Shown here in pieces: positions 63,085 through 64,000 of a stretch of 64,000 bases of DNA. The stretch's first letter is position 1; every line of letters begins with the position of its first letter. The position numbers and the translations under genes are program-made. This DNA is from Cryptosporangium minutisporangium (GTDB lineage Bacteria; Actinomycetota; Actinomycetes; Mycobacteriales; Cryptosporangiaceae), in NCBI RefSeq assembly GCF_039536245.1, contig NZ_BAAAYN010000023.1:6875-70874 (forward strand), written 5' to 3'. The notes beneath the pieces are model-generated. The model searched no databases, had not been told where the DNA came from, and saw only the letters and a list, made by a program, of their open reading frames with translations.

Positions 63085-64000
63085 TCAGTAGACCACCGCG
63101 ACCTCGTGCTCGGTCCGGCCGAGCCGGCGCGCACCGGTCCGGGTCACCGCGACGACGTCGCCGAGCCGCGCGCCGAGCCCGTGCGCCAGCTGGATTCCGG
63201 GCTCGACCGAGAAACACATCCCGACGTTCAGCGGTCGCATCTCGCCCTCGACCGTCCACGGCGGCTCGTCGGCGGTGAGGCCGATGCCGTGCCCCGCGTA
63301 CCGCACGTCGGCCTCGGCGTAACCGGCGTCGACCACCGTCCGTCGCACCGCCCGCTCGACCTCCTGGCTCGGCGCGCCGGGCCGCACGACGTCGAAGGCT
63401 GCGCGGGCGGCGAGCTGGAGAACGTCGTGCGCCCGCGCCACGGCGATGCCCGGCGGCCCGACGCTCACCGTCCGCACGAGCTCGGAGCGGTACTCCTCGA
63501 CGGCGCCGCCGAGGCGCAGCACGACGGTGTCTCCGAACTGGATCGGCCGGGAAGCCGGCTCGTGCTCCGGATCGGCCCCGTTCGGGCCGGAGGCCACACC
63601 AGCTACCACCTCGGACAGGCCGTACGCGGTCAGATACTCGCTGAGCTCCGCGGCGACCTCGCGCTCGGTGCGGCCCGCGAACTGAATGCGGAGAATCCGG
63701 GTGTAGGCGGCGTCGGTCGCCGCCGCGGCCGCGGCCAGCCGCGCGACCTCGCCCTCGTCCTTCAGCGCCCGCAGCATCGGGAGCGCCTCGGTGAGGGGAT
63801 GGATGACCACAGCCGGCGCGATGCGCTCGATGCCGACGACGTGGCGCGCCCACATCGAGTCGGACGCCGCGTAGACACCAACCGGGTCGAGGGCGTCGAT
63901 GAGCCGCTGGTACGGGCTCTCGCCGTCGTCCCAGGACTCGATGACGAGCGGCTCGACGACCGGCATCGCCGCAGCGGCGGGTAGGTCCCGGCGCGGCAGA
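63085..64000 (-). CDS. Partial M24/creatinase-fold protein with substituted metal ligands
   Basis: The frame is open to the right edge; LPRRDLPAAAAMPVVEPL before ATG 63966 reads like the creatinase N-terminal domain, so the gene continues outside the window. The pita-bread C-terminal domain is clear: GDTVVLRLGG, YRSELVRTVSVG, GHGIGL, DEPPWTVEG and GMCFSVEPGI. Canonical M24 peptidases need Asp-Asp-His-Glu-Glu: here the first Asp is Arg (VVLRLGG), the second is Glu (SELVRT), the last Glu is Gly (ARLGDVV), while His (GHGIG) and one Glu (EPGI) remain. That makes aminopeptidase action unlikely and favours a creatinase-like hydrolase or a non-catalytic role. Confidence 0.8.
   Translation of the reverse strand, partial: LPRRDLPAAAAMPVVEPLVIESWDDGESPYQRLIDALDPVGVYAASDSMWARHVVGIERIAPAVVIHPLTEALPMLRALKDEGEVARLAAAAAATDAAYTRILRIQFAGRTEREVAAELSEYLTAYGLSEVVAGVASGPNGADPEHEPASRPIQFGDTVVLRLGGAVEEYRSELVRTVSVGPPGIAVARAHDVLQLAARAAFDVVRPGAPSQEVERAVRRTVVDAGYAEADVRYAGHGIGLTADEPPWTVEGEMRPLNVGMCFSVEPGIQLAHGLGARLGDVVAVTRTGARRLGRTEHEVAVVY

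Overview
The window is 64 kb of very GC-rich DNA (about 70% by eye) from an actinobacterial chromosome. The signs are strong G/C bias at third codon positions, frequent GTG starts, 4-bp ATGA/GTGA overlaps inside operons, many TetR/LacI/LysR/WYL/LuxR-type regulators, and families typical of soil actinomycetes (CU044_5270-type sigma partners, DUF574 methyltransferases, PPOX-class oxidoreductases, STAND-LuxR regulators). I cannot name the genus; a Cryptosporangium/Frankia/Micromonospora-like soil organism would fit. I see no rRNA, tRNA, CRISPR array, transposase, integrase or phage gene. The window looks like accessory chromosome rich in catabolic and regulatory genes.

Layout. 0-4.5 kb: a partial membrane protein, a strong bidirectional terminator, then a three-gene operon carrying four copies of one domain I do not recognise, and a small zinc-ribbon-like protein. 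4.5-9.1 kb: an operon for a hydroxy acid or 2-keto-3-deoxy sugar acid (FMN hydroxyacid oxidase, Nramp-like transporter without the metal site, KDG-type kinase, DapA-type aldolase). 9.3-18.3 kb: UvrA-like ABC protein with a WYL regulator; two TetR/target pairs with clear palindromic operators, one target being a DUF3995-molybdopterin oxidoreductase fusion; a winged-helix protein; a LysR regulator. 18.3-27.3 kb: a nine-gene operon with two HisD/HpsN-like dehydrogenases, a ribose-type ABC importer, a double SnoaL/NTF2 protein, a nitrilase-family amidase, an SDR and an alpha/beta hydrolase. This is the best candidate in the window for an undescribed catabolic pathway.

27.3-37.7 kb: a frameshifted PQQ-repeat gene, a LacI-HpcH/HpaI aldolase operon divergent from a bicupin, a second LacI gene, a TetR/dienelactone-hydrolase pair, an MFS exporter, an esterase, and YCII and PPOX proteins. 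37.8-47.7 kb: a HEAT/LRV-type repeat protein, VanZ, a decayed DUF574 methyltransferase, an ECF sigma factor with its membrane partner, a small membrane protein missed by ordinary gene calling, a sugar-acid dehydratase divergent from a polyol dehydrogenase, and a flavin monooxygenase divergent from its TetR. 47.8-58.1 kb: a GH63-GH13-membrane protein operon bracketed by two large STAND-LuxR (MalT-like) activators. 58.6-64 kb: a lipoprotein, DUF1269, DUF1028, an internally deleted class-II glutamine amidotransferase coupled to DUF2252, a potassium channel, and a partial M24/creatinase-fold protein whose metal ligands are largely replaced.

Working together. Three loci handle sugar-acid or hydroxy-acid carbon: 4.5-9.1 kb, 28.9-31 kb and 42.8-45.6 kb. 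The dehydratase at 43.9 kb could in principle make the 2-keto-3-deoxy acid used by the kinase and aldolase at 4.5-6.3 kb. The 18-27 kb operon has its own importer and a complete-looking set of oxidation and hydrolysis enzymes. Six divergent promoters carry readable palindromic operators, so local one-component regulation is the dominant control theme. Three genes show clean loss events (27.4, 40.0 and 60.7 kb). All functions are assigned from recognisable motifs and context, without database searches.
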